DNA of 64,000 nt. Source: Noviherbaspirillum sedimenti. Lineage in GTDB: Bacteria > Pseudomonadota > Gammaproteobacteria > Burkholderiales > Burkholderiaceae_D. The DNA is taken from positions 682,001 to 746,000 of the forward strand of contig NZ_QYUQ01000002.1 of the NCBI RefSeq assembly GCF_003590835.1, in the 5' to 3' direction. Shown in pieces: positions 1 through 8,195 of the stretch. The position numbers and the translations under genes were made by a program. The notes under the pieces were generated by a model. The model was not told the origin of the DNA. It saw nothing but the letters and a program-made list of their open reading frames with translations, and made no database searches. Each line of letters starts with the position of its first letter. Position 1 is the stretch's first letter.

Positions 1-183
1 CGACGGCTTGCCATTTTCGGGATCGCGGGCGTGCAAATGCACGATCGCGGCGCCGGCCTCGACCGCTTCTACCGCCGCTTGCTCAATTTGCGGTCCTGTG
101 ACGGGAAGATAAGGCGACATTGACGGCGTATGAATACCGCCGGTCACAGCGCAAGAGATGATGACTTTATTTGGTTTGCTCAT
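1..183 (-). CDS. BKACE (3-keto-5-aminohexanoate cleavage) family enzyme, N-terminal part
   Basis: Only the first 61 residues lie in the window; the gene runs off the left edge. The N-terminus shows the beta-keto acid cleavage enzyme (DUF849) pattern: an ISCAVTGGIHTPSMSP segment and a HLHARD segment whose two histidines (about His49 and His51) match the family's metal ligands. The family condenses a beta-keto acid with acetyl-CoA, giving acetoacetate plus a new CoA ester; the substrate here is unknown. The ATG at 183 has an AAGGTGA ribosome site 6 nt upstream and lies 15 nt after the dehydrogenase stop, so the two genes are almost certainly one operon. Confidence 0.85.
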   Translation of the reverse strand, partial: MSKPNKVIISCAVTGGIHTPSMSPYLPVTGPQIEQAAVEAVEAGAAIVHLHARDPENGKPS

Positions 184-198
184 ATTGGTTCACCTTTC

Positions 199-993
199 TT
201 ATTGCGCGACGATGCCGCCGTCGACAGGGAGTGAAATTCCGCGAATCTGGTCGGCCGCGGCGCTGCATAAAAAGGCGACCGTTTCGCCGATTTGTTCCGT
301 GCTGACAAATTCGCCGGAAGGCTGCTTTTCGGACAGCATGCGTTTTTTGATTTCGACGTCCGACAGTCCTTCCTGCTGTGCACGCATATCGACTTGCGTC
401 TGGACCAGCGGCGTCAGTACCCAGCCGGGGCAAATTGCATTGCAGGTCACGCTGTGCGCTGCCGTCTCAAGCGCCGTTGCCTTGGTCAACCCAAGCAGCC
501 CATGTTTGGCGGCGATGTAGGCGGATTTGTTGGCGGACGCGATCAGGCCGTGGGCGGACGAAATGTTGACGATACGGCCCCAGTTTTTCGATAGCATGTG
601 TGGCAAGGCCAGGCGTGTCGTGTGAAATGCAGCGGTTAGATTGATCGCCAGTACCGCGTTCCATTTCTCCGGTGGAAATTCCACAATGCTCGAGACGAAT
701 TGAATGCCGGCGTTGTTTACGAGGATATCGACGCCGCCGAATTTTTCGTGCGCAAAACGGATCATCGATTCGATCTCGTCGGCTTTCTCGATATCGGCGC
801 CATGGTAAGTACAATGCACATCGCCGCTTTCGGCAAGCGCATTGCGCACCGCTTCGATCGCCTGTGGTTCGCCAAAGCCATTCAAGATGATGTTTGCGCC
901 TTGCCTGGCGAGCGAGCGTGCGATGCCCAGGCCGATGCCGGAAGTCGACCCGGTGACCAAGGCTGTTTTGCCTCTGAGGGGTTGAATTTTCAT
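199..993 (-). CDS. bdhA: 3-hydroxybutyrate dehydrogenase-like SDR oxidoreductase
   Basis: A 264-residue classical short-chain dehydrogenase. The NAD-binding TGSTSGIG is at residues 14-21, NNAG at 93-96, and the catalytic set is Asn118, Ser146, Tyr159 and Lys163. The length and the C-terminal PVDGG segment fit the D-3-hydroxybutyrate dehydrogenase subfamily, which makes acetoacetate. The BKACE gene follows 15 nt downstream. A sigma-54 promoter lies about 130 bp upstream and an enhancer-binding regulator precedes the gene, as in 3-hydroxybutyrate catabolic loci of pseudomonads (from memory). No clear Shine-Dalgarno precedes the ATG. The exact substrate could be another beta-hydroxy acid. Confidence 0.8.
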   Translation of the reverse strand: MKIQPLRGKTALVTGSTSGIGLGIARSLARQGANIILNGFGEPQAIEAVRNALAESGDVHCTYHGADIEKADEIESMIRFAHEKFGGVDILVNNAGIQFVSSIVEFPPEKWNAVLAINLTAAFHTTRLALPHMLSKNWGRIVNISSAHGLIASANKSAYIAAKHGLLGLTKATALETAAHSVTCNAICPGWVLTPLVQTQVDMRAQQEGLSDVEIKKRMLSEKQPSGEFVSTEQIGETVAFLCSAAADQIRGISLPVDGGIVAQ

Positions 994-1121
994 GATGTTA
1001 AAAATTTAAAAGATGGTCGGGTTATGTTTAGCGCGTCGAGATGTTCTTGTCGGTCAGCGTGGCATCGAATATCAAAGCCCGCGCCTTACCTGCGTTTGCA
1101 ATATCGAACGCAATGGCTATC

Positions 1122-1136
1122 GCAAAAACGATGCCA
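1122..1136 (-). promoter_or_regulatory. Sigma-54 -24/-12 promoter for bdhA operon
   Basis: On the minus strand this reads TGGCAT-N5-TTGC, matching the sigma-54 consensus TGGCAC-N5-TTGC at all key bases (GG at 1134-1135, GC at 1122-1123, exact spacing). Transcription would start near 1110, giving a leader of about 117 nt to the bdhA ATG. The upstream gene encodes a sigma-54 activator, which makes the match functionally coherent. Confidence 0.75.
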
Positions 1137-1217
1137 GTCCGTTATCTAATTGATTTTGTGGGAATTTTTACGCTATCCGACCGAGGGGCAGCGAAATGCG
1201 AGGAAAATGCGGGGAAA

Positions 1218-1319
1218 GTTGTTCAATGTGAGAACAACTCCAGCGTAATAGTTTTTAAGGCTTTGATTATTATGGATAATTCCTGTTCAACTAATGAACA
1301 ATTGATCATTTATTGAACA
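1218..1319. promoter_or_regulatory. Three upstream activator repeats TGTTC-N7-GAACA
   Basis: Copy 1 (1218-1238) is GTTGTTC-N7-GAACAAC with perfect 7-bp arms. Copy 2 (1284-1300) is TGTTC-N7-GAACA, perfect. Copy 3 (1303-1319) is TGATC-N7-GAACA with one changed base, and it overlaps the stop codon region of the regulator gene. All share the same 7-nt spacer. They lie about 80-200 bp upstream of the -24/-12 element, where enhancer sites for a Fis-type activator are expected. Binding by the adjacent regulator is inferred. Confidence 0.65.
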
Positions 1320-2772
1320 AAATGTCGAATTGCTCGATCTTTTGGTAGAGCTTGCCGCGCGAGATGCCGAGCGTGCGCGCGGCTAGTGACTTATTGCCGC
1401 GGCTGTCGCGCAATGCGGCCTCGATCAGATTCTTTTCAGTTTCGGATATAACCTTGTCGAGCCGGGGTTGAGATGATGCTACCGATCTTCGCAGTCCGTT
1501 CCGCCGCTCGGCCGCGATGTCTTTGAAGCTTGGTTTCGCAATCGGCAAGATCGGCAGAAAATTGGACGCATCGAGAACATGGGCATCGGATAGCATGCAA
1601 GCCTGTTCGAGAATATTTCCCAACTCCCGTACATTTCCGGGCCAGTCGTAATGTGCTAATAAGTCTCGCGCCGCCACGCTTAATTCCCGTTGCGCCATGC
1701 CGGATTGGGCTGCAATTTGTTCAAGAAGATGCTCGCATAGGGCATCGATATCAGCTACCCGTTCGCGCAGCGGCGGCAACGCAATCGGCAATACATTCAG
1801 TCGGTAATAGAGGTCTGAACGGAATTGTCCGGCGCTGATTAATTCGGTCAGGTTTCGGCTCGTTGCAGCGATGATCCTCACATTGATCTTCAACACCTTA
1901 TTCGCGCCTAGCGGTTCGATCTCACGCTCCTGCAGTGCGCGCAGCAGCTTCGCTTGAATCTGCATCGGCATATCCCCGATTTCATCGAGAAATAAGGTCC
2001 CGCCGTCGGCTGCTTTGAATTTGCCATCGCGGCCTTTGCGATCCGCACCCGTGTACGCGCCCGGCGCAACGCCGAAAAATTCCGCTTCAAGCAAAGTTTC
2101 AGGTATCGCCGCGATATTGACGCCGATAAAGGGTTTGCTCGCGCGCGCCGATGCAGCGTGTATGCCTTGCGCCAGCATTTCCTTGCCGGTGCCAGTCTCT
2201 CCCAGCAGCAGCACCGGAGAATCGAGTTGCGCAGCGCGTCTGGCGCGTGTTTTCAATTCAAGCGCCGCCGCACTGGCGCCGATAAAACTGGAGATCGAAT
2301 AACGCGTGCCCCGACCCCTGCGAAGTTGCGCGAGCTCTTTACGTGTGCTCTCCAGCGCAGCCTGTAATTCGGAGAAACGGGAAACAAGTGGCCGCAACTG
2401 GTCCAAGTCATCGTACAGCGCGAATGCAAATGCGCCGAACACGCGGTCGCTTTCGTCGCGTAATGGCAATCGCGTAATAACCAGCGAGTGTCCTCGAATC
2501 GAAATGATGTCGAGCATGATCGGTTTTCCCGACTGGACTACTTCGCGCATGCGGCTATTCGGAATGATTTCTTCGACCTGCCGCCCGAGCGCTTCGGCCG
2601 GACTGTTCAAACCAAGGAATTCCGCATATTTGTCATGAATCCAGGCGATGCGTCCCTGCCGGTCCACTGCCATGGTGCCAAGGCTGAATCGATTAAAAAA
2701 ATCGAGCAGCGACGCCATGCTCAGGCGCTGAATATTGTCTATATCCCAGATGGGATCAAGGCTCGAAGTCAT
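1306..2772 (-). CDS. PAS-AAA+-Fis sigma-54-dependent activator (HbcR-like)
   Basis: 488 residues. An N-terminal PAS domain (about 20-130) and a short coiled linker precede a sigma-54 AAA+ domain with Walker A GETGTGKE, a GAYTGA variant of the sigma-54 contacting GAFTGA loop, Walker B GTLFLDEIGDM and the FRSDLYYRLNVLPI arginine-finger segment. A C-terminal Fis helix-turn-helix (about 450-488) ends the protein. It has no receiver domain, so activation is probably by a ligand at the PAS domain. It sits directly upstream of bdhA in the same direction and probably controls it. The resemblance in context to Pseudomonas HbcR is from memory; the effector is not proven. Confidence 0.88.
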   Translation of the reverse strand: MTSSLDPIWDIDNIQRLSMASLLDFFNRFSLGTMAVDRQGRIAWIHDKYAEFLGLNSPAEALGRQVEEIIPNSRMREVVQSGKPIMLDIISIRGHSLVITRLPLRDESDRVFGAFAFALYDDLDQLRPLVSRFSELQAALESTRKELAQLRRGRGTRYSISSFIGASAAALELKTRARRAAQLDSPVLLLGETGTGKEMLAQGIHAASARASKPFIGVNIAAIPETLLEAEFFGVAPGAYTGADRKGRDGKFKAADGGTLFLDEIGDMPMQIQAKLLRALQEREIEPLGANKVLKINVRIIAATSRNLTELISAGQFRSDLYYRLNVLPIALPPLRERVADIDALCEHLLEQIAAQSGMAQRELSVAARDLLAHYDWPGNVRELGNILEQACMLSDAHVLDASNFLPILPIAKPSFKDIAAERRNGLRRSVASSQPRLDKVISETEKNLIEAALRDSRGNKSLAARTLGISRGKLYQKIEQFDILFNK

Positions 2773-2905
2773 GGCCTTAAGCGCTCCTTCTTTTCATTTA
2801 CGTAAATATTCTCAACCTTGAGCGAACTGGCCGTGAATACCGATTGGCATCGCGTACAGAAGATTTGCTTGTGCAATCGGACCATTATGCAGTGCAAGGA
2901 ATTCT

Positions 2906-5545
2906 CTAGCCACGAATTTTTTGAATGGCGTCGAAACGCTTGGTTACGCCAAGCTTGCGGTACAGGCTCTTGATATGAAATTTGACGGTGTTCGGCGACA
3001 CGAATAACTTGGCGGCGATCTCGTCGTTGGACAAGCCCGTGGCCAGCAGTCGCGCGACTTTTTCTTCCTTGCCGCTCAGGGCTGCCATCACTTGATCGCA
3101 TTGCTGCCGTTGATCGGAACGCGCGTCGAATGCCGCGAGCACTTGTGCGGCAAAGTCAGCCAGCGCCGCCGGTACCTCGGCTTTTTGCAGCAGCAATTGC
3201 AACCCGATGCCGGCATCGATGAAGGGCCGCAGATGCTCGTGCACCTGCGCCAGGGCAAGCGCCCGGCATAAAAATTCGGCAGCCGATTTCTGCTTGTCTT
3301 CCGCCTGGCGGACCTGCGCCTGCAGGATCATGATTTCGATGGATGCGCCATGACGCTGATCCCGCTCGGCATTCAACAACAGCCGGCTGAGCAGATCAAA
3401 GGCTTCGCTGGTGCGGCGCTGCTGCAACAATAACCGCGCCAGCACCAGCACTTCGATTTCCCATTCCGGCTTGAGCGTCTTCGCGTCGATGCCGCGCTGC
3501 GCGAACCATTCCGTGAGATCCTTGACCCGGCCCTGCATCAACCACAATTGCGCAAGATGACCCGACAGCGACGAGATGACCAGGCGGACCGAGGCCCAAA
3601 ACCCTAGCAGCCTTTGTTCGTACTGAGGTTCCAGGCCGGCCTGTTCGCCGCGCGCCAGCTTCACCCGCGCCAGCAATACCTGGCTGCAGCCCTGGTTCAG
3701 TTCCATGCCGCCGGCCTTGGCCAATTCCAGAGCGCGGGCCGCCTGCACGGCGGCTTCATCGAGCCGGTTTTGCAGATAAGCGATTTCTCCCAATTGCAGA
3801 TGAAGCATGCCGCATACCGGCATGTCTTGTAACCCTCTCTCGCTGAACTGGCGCAATCCTTCCCGGCAAATATTCCGTGCGAGCTGCAGATTGCCGCGCA
3901 TGAACTGTATGCGCGACAATCCAAAGATACTGGACATGGTGACCCATAGAAGCGGCTGCGCATCGCTCACTTCCGTGTAATTGCAAAGTATGGCCGTGGC
4001 TTCGTCGAACCGCCCCTGGATGATCTGAAGAATTCCCAGATTGATCATCGCAATGCCGTGAAACACGTCATCTTTCGGCAGCAGCTCGCCGGCCATGCCA
4101 AAACATTCCAACGCGATGTCGGCGTGACCGGCATAACGCGCCTGATAGCCGCGCACCACGGCGACTTTGCCCATCAGGCTGTGACGGTCCGACTGTGAAT
4201 CCCGCGTGGCTGCCAGCGCTCGATCAATCGCCGCCAGGCAGCGTTCAGCCAGCGCCACATTCGGTATGGGATGGAAATAGGTGTTGTACGCAACCAGCAG
4301 CGCGACGCGCGGATACTGCAATACCATCGCCTCCGGCAAAAGCTTCAACCAGGCGGTGGCGGTTCGCACTTCGCCAAGGGCGAGCATGCCGATCGCGTGA
4401 CGATCCAGTATCCGGGCAATCAATTCCATGTCTTGCGCGCAGTGTGCATGACGCAACGCGTCGGCCGGAAACTGGTGCTCGGCGTGCCACTGCGCGGCCA
4501 GGCTGTGGAGCTCATGAAGCTGGTCCGGCTGCATCTTGCGCAGCCGGCTTTGCAGCAGATCGGCAAACAAATGATGGTATCGATACCATACCCGATCCGC
4601 ATCGAGCGGAACCAGGAACAAATGGTTGCGTTCCAGGTGAAGCAACATGGCCTGGCTGTCGGACTCGCCGGTGAGCTTCTGGCAAAGTTCGGCATTGAAT
4701 CGATCCAGGATTGATGTCCGCATCAGAAAGGACTGGATCGCGCCGGTTTGATTGGACAATACTTCGTCGGCCAGGAAATCGATGATGTGGCGCTCCTTGC
4801 CGGAAAAGCTGGCGATGAAGCTATCCTTGTTCTGCCCTTGGGCCAGCGACAGGGCCGCCATTTGCAAACCGGCTGCCCATCCTTCGGTATGGAGGCGCAG
4901 GGTTTCGCTCTGGCGCTGCGACAACTCAAGTTTCATTACGCGATTAAAAAACTCTTCAGCTTCTTGCGGCGTGAAGCACAAATCGGTTTCCATGAATTTC
5001 GCCAACCGGCCATGACTGTGCAGGCGGGCCACCGAAAACGGCGGTTCCTCGCGGGAGGCAATGACGATATGCAGGTTGGCGGGCTGATGGTCGAGCAAAA
5101 ACCACAAGGCGTCGTGCACCGCTTTCTCCGTCACCAGATGGTAGTCGTCCAATACCAGGATCAGGCGGTGGTTCAAGCCGGCCAATGCGTTGACGAAGCC
5201 GGTCATCAGCGAAGCAATCGGCGGCGGATTGGGCGATTGCAGAATGCGCATCAACTCAGGTTCGAATCGAGGTGCTTGATTGCGGATCGAGGCGACCAGA
5301 TGTGCAAAAAAACGCACGGGATCGTTGTCGTCCCGGTCCAGCGATAACCAGGATACCTGATGCGCCCCGTTATGCACCCATGACGAAACCAGCGTGGTCT
5401 TGCCGTAGCCGGCCTGCGCGCATACCAGTGTTAAGCCATTGAACGGCTCATGATCGAAGCGGGCCGCCAGCCGCGGCCGAGACACGAGGTCGGCACGCAC
5501 CCTGCTCCCGGTAAGTTTCGTCACCAGGATGTCGCTGTTTGCCAA
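2906..5545 (-). CDS. LuxR-type LAL transcriptional regulator (MalT/AcoK-like)
   Basis: 879 residues, the usual size for large ATP-binding LuxR regulators. GYGKT (46-50) is the Walker A of the NTPase region and LVLDDYH follows as Walker B. A long alpha-helical TPR-like middle leads to a C-terminal LuxR helix-turn-helix (about 828-879; LSNDEIAAKLFVSPNTVKFH). The start is a TTG at 5545 supported by a strong AGGAGG 6 nt upstream; no in-frame ATG is nearby. Such regulators bind an inducer and ATP, then activate neighbouring genes. The secreted esterase upstream at 5889-7649 is the obvious candidate target; this is inference. Confidence 0.85.
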   Translation of the reverse strand: MANSDILVTKLTGSRVRADLVSRPRLAARFDHEPFNGLTLVCAQAGYGKTTLVSSWVHNGAHQVSWLSLDRDDNDPVRFFAHLVASIRNQAPRFEPELMRILQSPNPPPIASLMTGFVNALAGLNHRLILVLDDYHLVTEKAVHDALWFLLDHQPANLHIVIASREEPPFSVARLHSHGRLAKFMETDLCFTPQEAEEFFNRVMKLELSQRQSETLRLHTEGWAAGLQMAALSLAQGQNKDSFIASFSGKERHIIDFLADEVLSNQTGAIQSFLMRTSILDRFNAELCQKLTGESDSQAMLLHLERNHLFLVPLDADRVWYRYHHLFADLLQSRLRKMQPDQLHELHSLAAQWHAEHQFPADALRHAHCAQDMELIARILDRHAIGMLALGEVRTATAWLKLLPEAMVLQYPRVALLVAYNTYFHPIPNVALAERCLAAIDRALAATRDSQSDRHSLMGKVAVVRGYQARYAGHADIALECFGMAGELLPKDDVFHGIAMINLGILQIIQGRFDEATAILCNYTEVSDAQPLLWVTMSSIFGLSRIQFMRGNLQLARNICREGLRQFSERGLQDMPVCGMLHLQLGEIAYLQNRLDEAAVQAARALELAKAGGMELNQGCSQVLLARVKLARGEQAGLEPQYEQRLLGFWASVRLVISSLSGHLAQLWLMQGRVKDLTEWFAQRGIDAKTLKPEWEIEVLVLARLLLQQRRTSEAFDLLSRLLLNAERDQRHGASIEIMILQAQVRQAEDKQKSAAEFLCRALALAQVHEHLRPFIDAGIGLQLLLQKAEVPAALADFAAQVLAAFDARSDQRQQCDQVMAALSGKEEKVARLLATGLSNDEIAAKLFVSPNTVKFHIKSLYRKLGVTKRFDAIQKIRG

Positions 5546-5888
5546 GCGGGCCTCCTTCGCTATCGTGAGCCGGAATCACCTAGTCTACTATGCAGCAGCG
5601 GCCGCTCGAAAGCCCTTTATTACTGCAACCGATCCGCCGGCGCAATGATGCGCCTGCTGCGGTCCTGTCATTTCAAAGTGAAATTCAGCGGCCGGGTTGG
5701 ATCGATGCCCAACTATAGCAGCGACAAACCGGCTTCGGGACAGGCCTGGATCGGCACCGATCGGGTGTCTGATCCAGGCCACAGGAGTGATCTTTGCAAT
5801 CTTGATCAGGGCCAGTCGTTCGCGCACCCGACGTGCTAATGGCGGGTCACGCGGCGGCGACAGCGAGCGCTCATTGCCGCCGCTGATC
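5546..5888. other. Intergenic region with a long interrupted hairpin
   Basis: This 343-bp gap lies between the esterase stop and the LAL regulator start. It holds a perfect 10-bp inverted repeat, GGCCTGGATC (5743-5752) and GATCCAGGCC (5771-5780), with a partly paired inner CACC/GGTG, and a smaller GGCGCA-ATGA-TGCGCC hairpin at 5639-5654. Neither is followed by a T-run on either strand. I see no gene here. Confidence 0.55.
5743..5780. repeat. 10-bp inverted repeat, spacer 18
   Basis: GGCCTGGATC and its exact reverse complement are separated by 18 nt that can pair further. Its place after the esterase and about 200 bp before the LAL regulator start suits either a terminator without a U-tract or an operator. 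The role is undetermined. Confidence 0.5.
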
Positions 5889-7649
5889 TCAATGCGGTCC
5901 GTTACGGAACGGGTCGACGTTGGCGGGCAAGGCGTTGAAATCGATCACTTTCCAGACATAGTCTTTCTGCTGCTGCGACAGCAGCTGATAGCGCGGCCAG
6001 AAGAAGAGGTGGTCGTCTCCGGACATGAACGAGTTGTTGTCGAAGACCATGCGCTTGGGGCATAGAATGCCACAGGTGTAATTGGTCCAGTCATTCCAGG
6101 CAGTCTGGCCGTCGAAGAGCTGGCTGGGTCGGCCGGTACGGGCGAAGGTCGATACATACCTGATGAATTTGTCCGACAGACTCTTCCGCGAAGTCGCGTT
6201 GCTGGCATCCCAGGCGAAGTGCATGAAATTCGGTTCGTTCGTCACGTAGTTCCCGAACAGCAGCGCGATGTCGATGCCATGGTAAGCGCCAAGGGTATTC
6301 TTCCACGGAGAGGGCGTATCGTCCCAGTTGAAGTTGTAACGATAGAGTCGGTCGGGACCACTGGTCAAACGCAGAAGCCGGACCACGTTGTCGATGGTGA
6401 GATCGAGCGCATATGAGATCGCTTCGTGCGTTTGCGTATAGATCGGCTGGAACTCGGGCTTGATCAGGTCGTTGGTCGTCACCGTGCCGGGCGCGGCATA
6501 GTTGACCAGATTCCAGAACGCTTGCGGACTCGGCTTGCCCATCCCGAACGAGTAGGCAAAGTACGAGCCCTCGTCGTGCGTGGAGCCGATCATCAGAGGC
6601 ACCTGGTTGTAGATGCCCGCCACCAGATCGACCAGTCCACCCTTGCGAATGACCGTGCCATCGGTAAAGTGCCCGGGTACGATGGGCGACGGCGTGAATT
6701 TCATGATCTGCGCCGCACTGGCGTTGCGCAGAATCGCGCTGATCTGCGCATTGCTCATCCCGGCCCGTTGCGCCGCCGCCTGCGCAGTGTCGGACGCACT
6801 GCCCATGTCCACCAGCAGCTTATCGATCATCGAATTGGCCGCCACGGTGCCGACGGCTGCCGGATAGCTGTTGGGGACGCCCGACATGCACATCGCGCGA
6901 TGGAATTTGTTGGCCGCCAGCGGCGACTGCAGCAGCCCCCAGGCATTGATGCAGCCGGCCGACTGGCCCGCCACCGTTACCAGCCCCGGGTTGCCGCCAA
7001 AGGCGCGGATATTGCTCTGCACCCAATCCAGACCGCGTACCAGATCCAGCGTCGCAAAATTGCCCGAATCGTCCTTGGCGTTGCCGGTCTTGAGCGCCGG
7101 ATGGTTCAGAAAGCCCAGCATGCCGAGCCGGTACTGCACCGTTACCACCACCATGTTGGCCTTGTTGGCGAGATAGGCGCCGTTATACAGAGGCTCTTTT
7201 GCCGATCCCTTGGTGTTGCTGCCGCCGTGAATCCAGAAGAATACCGGCAGGTTGTCGGCGTTCGTGTTGGGCCGCCACACGTTCAGGTACAGGCAATCCT
7301 CGCTGCCCACCGGCTGGTCGAAGGTAGCCGGATCGGGTTCGCCGAAGAAGTTGCCGACCTGGGCGCACATGCTGGCGAAGCTGGTGGCTGCTTTCGATCC
7401 GCTCCAGGGCAGCGGCGGCTGCGGTGCGCGCCAGCGCAGGTTGCCCACCGGTGGCTGGGCAAAGGGGACGCCGAGAAACGCCTGGGTGTTGCTGGCGTCG
7501 AATTTGCCATAAATCTGGCCGGCGTCCAGCGTGCGGGTGAGGTTTTGGTCATAGACAGCCGATGCGCTGAGCGACAGGCCGAAGCTGGCGCAGAAGAGTG
7601 CAGCGCGAACGAGCGCACGGGGAAAACGCCGGTAATCGCTTAGTTTCAT
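5889..7649 (-). CDS. Secreted type-B carboxylesterase/lipase family protein
   Basis: 586 residues with an N-terminal signal peptide (about 1-31, cleavage near SASA). The type-B carboxylesterase marks are clear: EDCLYLNVW (about 117-125), the oxyanion HGG (141-143), the nucleophile elbow GQSAG with Ser230, a later acidic segment THDEGSYF, and a histidine in GAYHGID. It hydrolyses carboxylic esters outside the cytoplasm; the substrate is unknown. A TACCC-N4-GGGTA palindrome lies about 80-95 bp upstream of the ATG, and the LAL regulator gene follows in the same direction, suggesting an inducible polyester, ester or lipid degradation function. Confidence 0.85.
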   Translation of the reverse strand: MKLSDYRRFPRALVRAALFCASFGLSLSASAVYDQNLTRTLDAGQIYGKFDASNTQAFLGVPFAQPPVGNLRWRAPQPPLPWSGSKAATSFASMCAQVGNFFGEPDPATFDQPVGSEDCLYLNVWRPNTNADNLPVFFWIHGGSNTKGSAKEPLYNGAYLANKANMVVVTVQYRLGMLGFLNHPALKTGNAKDDSGNFATLDLVRGLDWVQSNIRAFGGNPGLVTVAGQSAGCINAWGLLQSPLAANKFHRAMCMSGVPNSYPAAVGTVAANSMIDKLLVDMGSASDTAQAAAQRAGMSNAQISAILRNASAAQIMKFTPSPIVPGHFTDGTVIRKGGLVDLVAGIYNQVPLMIGSTHDEGSYFAYSFGMGKPSPQAFWNLVNYAAPGTVTTNDLIKPEFQPIYTQTHEAISYALDLTIDNVVRLLRLTSGPDRLYRYNFNWDDTPSPWKNTLGAYHGIDIALLFGNYVTNEPNFMHFAWDASNATSRKSLSDKFIRYVSTFARTGRPSQLFDGQTAWNDWTNYTCGILCPKRMVFDNNSFMSGDDHLFFWPRYQLLSQQQKDYVWKVIDFNALPANVDPFRNGPH

Positions 7650-7730
7650 TTTGTCTCATCCATATCTATGTTTTATTAAAAAGCAAACTATTTTTTAGCG
7701 AAGCATATAGATGATCTAAAACAATGTCCC

Positions 7731-7744
7731 TACCCCTTAGGGTA
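7731..7744. promoter_or_regulatory. TACCC-CTTA-GGGTA palindrome upstream of esterase
   Basis: A perfect 5-bp inverted repeat with a 4-nt spacer, 82-95 bp upstream of the esterase start. The position suits a regulator-binding site for the esterase promoter, perhaps for the LAL protein; no binding site consensus was available to confirm this. Confidence 0.35.
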
Positions 7745-7821
7745 AATTTGGGAGTGGTATTAGCATGAAAGATGTTGGATTCAGCCGACTGGGTGGCGGA
7801 TTTTTCGGCGCGAACGTACGC

Positions 7822-7856
7822 GCAGCAGAATGCAGGGATGCCCCGGATTCTGCTGC
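7822..7856 (-). terminator. Hairpin downstream of the WGR-like pseudogene
   Basis: GCAGCAGAAT (7822-7831) pairs perfectly with ATTCTGCTGC (7847-7856) around a loop that itself contains GGG-ATG-CCC. It lies 60 bp past the stop of the minus-strand WGR-like gene. No T-run follows on either strand, so a terminator role is only possible; it could also be a palindromic repeat. Confidence 0.3.
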
Positions 7857-7915
7857 ACGTTAATTAGGGCTTGTTATGAGAATGGAGGCATTACGTCAGT
7901 AATGCTCGGCGGGTT

Positions 7916-8195
7916 TCAGTTGGATGAAAAAGTCTGGAAGGGAACAGGCGCAAAGCCCTGTTTTCCGAGTTTCTTTGCCAGTGCTGCCAGCGCCGCCACG
8001 CCTTCTTCGACGCCGGCGACCTGTTTCCTGGCTTGGCCCCCAGGACCGCAGCAGCTGCCAGTCTCCGACAAGATCCTGAATCAGATGGGCCGTATACACT
8101 ACGCCGTCGCCGACAAATTTTAGGCTGTGCGGGCAGGGCGCTGTGACGGGTAAGGGCAAGGTATTGCCTTGGTCGGCAGGATCGATCATGTTCAT
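7916..8195 (-). pseudogene. WGR-domain-like small protein gene, broken by one frameshift
   Basis: One frame starts at the ATG at 8195 and reads through a VVYTAHLIQDLVGDWQLLRSWG segment typical of WGR-like domains. It then loses sense at a G5 run (minus strand, 8037-8041). Removing one G switches to a frame reading on as VEEGVAALAALAKKLGKQGF, the usual helical end of such domains, with a TGA at 7916-7918. The two halves together make a plausible protein of about 92 residues. Either this is a real one-base frameshift or a sequencing error in a homopolymer. A Shine-Dalgarno is not evident. Confidence 0.55.

Noticed and set aside
5639..5654. GGCGCA-N4-TGCGCC hairpin as a terminator
   Set aside because: Short, without a T-run, and far from any gene end on the correct strand.
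6426..7643. 405-residue + strand ORF over the esterase
   Set aside because: Antisense to a full carboxylesterase with clear catalytic motifs; the translation is Arg/His-rich with no domain signature.
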